Shown: positions 5,227-6,732 of the stretch, one piece after another | Layout of the letters: each line of letters opens with the position of its first letter | Numbering within the stretch: the first letter of the stretch is position 1 | Assembly (NCBI GenBank): GCA_021772295.1 | Contig: JAJFMG010000073.1 | Coordinates: 1 to 6,732 of the forward strand | Length of the DNA stretch: 6,732 nt | From: Chlamydiota bacterium | GTDB taxonomy: Bacteria; Chlamydiota; Chlamydiia; Chlamydiales; Simkaniaceae | Direction of reading: 5' to 3' | Program-made: the position numbers and the translations under genes | The notes under the pieces: generated by a model | What the model was told of the DNA's origin: nothing | Database searches by the model: none | What the model saw: the letters and a program-made list of their open reading frames with translations, nothing else

Positions 5227-6213
5227 TTAACTCCTTTGCTTATTTTTCATTTTTTTAATAGACAGCCCTGTTAGGACCCAGTCACGTAATTTTAAACCCT
5301 TTTGACTTGCATCTCCTGGACTTTTAGAATGAGGCGTAAACCATACCTTTGAAAGTGGTAATTTCTTCAGCCACCAAAGAGATGCTTTTTTACCAGGTGT
5401 ATCATTATCCAAGGAAAGGAGTACTTCAGGGTTTTGCATTAATTTTGCCATTAATTCATCCGATAATCTTTTTGATGCACCACCAAGGGCTACAAACGAA
5501 CAAACATCGCCTACCTCTTGATGTAGTAAGATTGCATCTAACTCCGACTCAACAATCACTACTGGAAACTGATGTAGAGCTTGAGAGCTCCCGTAAATAG
5601 CATCCGTTTGGGATGACCCTTTTACTTCAATGTACTTTGCTCCTTGGACTTCTCCATCTTTTCGTATTTTTATTCTGACAACCTGATTCTCAGCGAAAAC
5701 TGGAGTTACAAGCCCCTGAGGTATGAACATTTTCTTTTCAGAGCTGATACCCCACTTAAGGGATGAACAGAAAAAAGAAGAGGGATTATATCCAAGTTTA
5801 AACTTGCGTGCAGTCTCCTGATTAATACCCCTTTCCCTCAACAACTCAAAGAATAAAGAGCTTTCGTTTGCAGAACACCTTTCAATAAATTCCGTTGCTA
5901 CATAAACCCATTGCTTTACATTTTGATTAGACTCCAGTTTCTTTTGAGATTTAATGAAAATAGGTTGCTCTGTATAAGGCCTATTTTTGTAGGGTAGCTG
6001 AAACCACTGCCAAAGAAAATAGTCTAGGCTTCCGCTTTTTCCACATTGGCGACAATAATATTTATCCTGACCTAGCCAAAACATAAATCGGTCATTTCCT
6101 CCACACCACGGACATGGACTATGATACTCACCTCCCTTTGAGGATGAGGTTTTTTTAGGGGTAAATCCTAATTTTTTCAATGCCTCAAAAAAGTTTATAC
6201 GACTTTCAACCAT
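5227..6213 (-). CDS. CHC2 zinc-finger and Toprim DNA primase of a mobile element
   Basis: The 328-residue protein has an N-terminal primase zinc finger (residues about 28-65): CPWC at 34-37, GGNDRFMFW, then CRQC at 54-57. This is the DnaG/P4-type template-binding module. A linker and RNA-polymerase-like strands follow (about 110-215). Then comes a Toprim domain with VVIVESELDAILL (Glu222), VALGGASKRL, LLSLDNDTPG (Asp269 and Asp271), and KSPGDASQKGLKLRDWV. The Toprim acidic residues bind the catalytic metal for RNA primer synthesis. At 328 residues it lacks the helicase-binding C-terminus of housekeeping DnaG and has no fused helicase, so it is a compact element-encoded primase. It probably works with the primase-helicase encoded upstream. 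The ATG at 6213 has AGGA only about one base upstream and GGGA a little further up; the start is otherwise unambiguous. It is followed at three bases by the 194-residue gene. Confidence 0.92.
   Translation of the reverse strand: MVESRINFFEALKKLGFTPKKTSSSKGGEYHSPCPWCGGNDRFMFWLGQDKYYCRQCGKSGSLDYFLWQWFQLPYKNRPYTEQPIFIKSQKKLESNQNVKQWVYVATEFIERCSANESSLFFELLRERGINQETARKFKLGYNPSSFFCSSLKWGISSEKKMFIPQGLVTPVFAENQVVRIKIRKDGEVQGAKYIEVKGSSQTDAIYGSSQALHQFPVVIVESELDAILLHQEVGDVCSFVALGGASKRLSDELMAKLMQNPEVLLSLDNDTPGKKASLWWLKKLPLSKVWFTPHSKSPGDASQKGLKLRDWVLTGLSIKKMKNKQRS
5231..5237 (-). promoter_or_regulatory. strong ribosome binding site of the 194-residue gene
   Basis: AAAGGAG on the minus strand lies seven bases before the ATG at 5223 and inside the last codons of the primase gene. 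It fixes the start and indicates translational coupling within an operon. It is the clearest Shine-Dalgarno sequence in the window. Confidence 0.8.
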
Positions 6214-6267
6214 GTCCTATCTTTTCCCTATTAATTTTTTACATAACTCTCTTATAACCAGATAGCC

Positions 6268-6356
6268 GTCCTAGTGTCCTGGTTGTCCTAGATTTTTTTT
6301 CTTCAAGCAGCTAAGTGCAATTTCAGATGTTTGAAAATAAATGAGACTACTAGGAC
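6268..6356 (+). repeat. cluster of GTCCTAG-type short repeats
   Basis: Three near-tandem copies lie at 6268-6274 (GTCCTAG), 6276-6282 (GTCCTGG) and 6285-6291 (GTCCTAG), spaced 8-9 bases start to start. An inverted copy, CTAGGAC, lies at 6350-6356, and a looser CTAGGTC at 6403-6409. They fill the 197-base gap between the primase-helicase stop and the primase start. A run of T (6293-6300) follows the direct copies. They could be binding sites for a replication or regulatory protein. No coding frame here has recognisable content. Confidence 0.5.
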
Positions 6357-6412
6357 GCTGAGACATATCCTTGAAAATCAATAACAAAGGAAATGTTCTT
6401 TCTAGGTCACTC

Positions 6413-6732
6413 CTAAGACAAACGTTCATCATCCCAAATCCTTTCAGAGCTTTTTGAATTTTTTTGAAACTCTTTTCTACAGTTCTCCAAATTGGCAAAA
6501 TGATAATTGTATTTGCGTTGACCAGCTGACTCCCTTTCTCTAGAAAGGGATGGTAGTAGCTTTTTAAGAGCCCTCCCCAATGTCGATTGCTCTTCTTGCT
6601 TTACCCCTTCCTCTAAACACCAGTCTTTATAAAAATTAAAAAGACGCTCAGTGGCAATCACTTGGTCAAACATCCATACTGATTCTGAACATGCAAGATT
6701 CCAGGCCCCATGAAAAAGCGCTGCGTAAATGA
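6413..6732 (-). CDS. C-terminal end of a phage/plasmid primase-helicase (DUF5906-like)
   Basis: The minus-strand frame is open to the right edge, so only about the last 106 residues are seen. The segment ATERLFNFYKDWCLEEGVK, then TLGRALKKLLPSLSRER, RKYNYHF and LENCRKEFQK, matches the C-terminal winged-helix region of element-encoded primase-helicases of the DUF5906/P4 type. In those the usual pattern is a 'Y-x-x-F/Y-x-x-W-C' helix, 'L-K-K-L-L-P' and a final 'L-E-x-C-R-K-x-F'. The catalytic AAA+ part would lie beyond the window. The family unwinds DNA at the element's origin and is normally encoded beside a zinc-finger primase, as here. An internal ATG at 6673 exists, but in-frame coding continues above it (residues YAALFHGAWN), so it is not the real start. 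Confidence 0.8.
   Translation of the reverse strand, partial: IYAALFHGAWNLACSESVWMFDQVIATERLFNFYKDWCLEEGVKQEEQSTLGRALKKLLPSLSRERESAGQRKYNYHFANLENCRKEFQKNSKSSERIWDDERLS

Noticed and set aside
5349..5600. Plus-strand frame of 83 residues
   Set aside because: It is antisense to the Toprim region of the primase, where catalytic motifs fix the true frame.
6268..6291. The short GTCCTAG repeats as a CRISPR array
   Set aside because: Units of seven bases with one- or two-base gaps are far too short for repeats and spacers, and no cas gene is present.
6271..6498. Minus-strand frame of 75 residues overlapping the end of the primase-helicase
   Set aside because: Its first third is an out-of-frame copy of the primase-helicase end and its last residues come from the GTCCTAG repeats. 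No ribosome binding site or known motif.

Overview
The window is AT-rich bacterial DNA with compact genes. It carries a eukaryote-type RING-H2 gene next to mobile-element replication genes. That mix suggests an intracellular or amoeba-associated bacterium, such as an environmental member of the Chlamydiota or a Legionella-like gammaproteobacterium. This is an inference from gene content. No rRNA, tRNA or other lineage marker is present, so the taxon is not settled.

Left part (1-2110, all minus strand): a FUSC-type membrane protein cut by the window edge, an unrecognised 140-residue protein, and an endonuclease/exonuclease/phosphatase (EEP) family gene. The EEP gene appears to start at 2110 with a signal peptide and is interrupted in frame by a TAA at 1937-1939. 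The piece just after the stop carries the Ser-Asp-His motif that normally ends EEP proteins, but here it comes before the first catalytic motif, so the family member looks circularly permuted. A divergent promoter region (2111-2286) separates this block from the next gene.

Middle part (2287-4143): a plus-strand gene with an R-N-x3-H motif like HEPN ribonucleases, a convergent small Cys-rich protein overlapping its 3' end, about 530 bases without a convincing gene, and a minus-strand gene whose product joins a complete RING-H2 finger to a probable ubiquitin-like domain. The last has its own promoter-like sequence and is the best candidate here for a host-directed effector.

Right part (4307-6732, all minus strand): a replication module of a phage, plasmid or integrative element. 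In transcription order it holds the C-terminal end of a primase-helicase, a CHC2 zinc-finger/Toprim primase, a 194-residue element-associated protein, and a small HGGxSTGPKT protein followed by a weak terminator. The primase and the 194-residue gene are three bases apart with a strong ribosome binding site, so they are very likely cotranscribed. Short GTCCTAG-type repeats lie in the gap between the primase-helicase and the primase. No integrase, attachment site or element boundary is visible.
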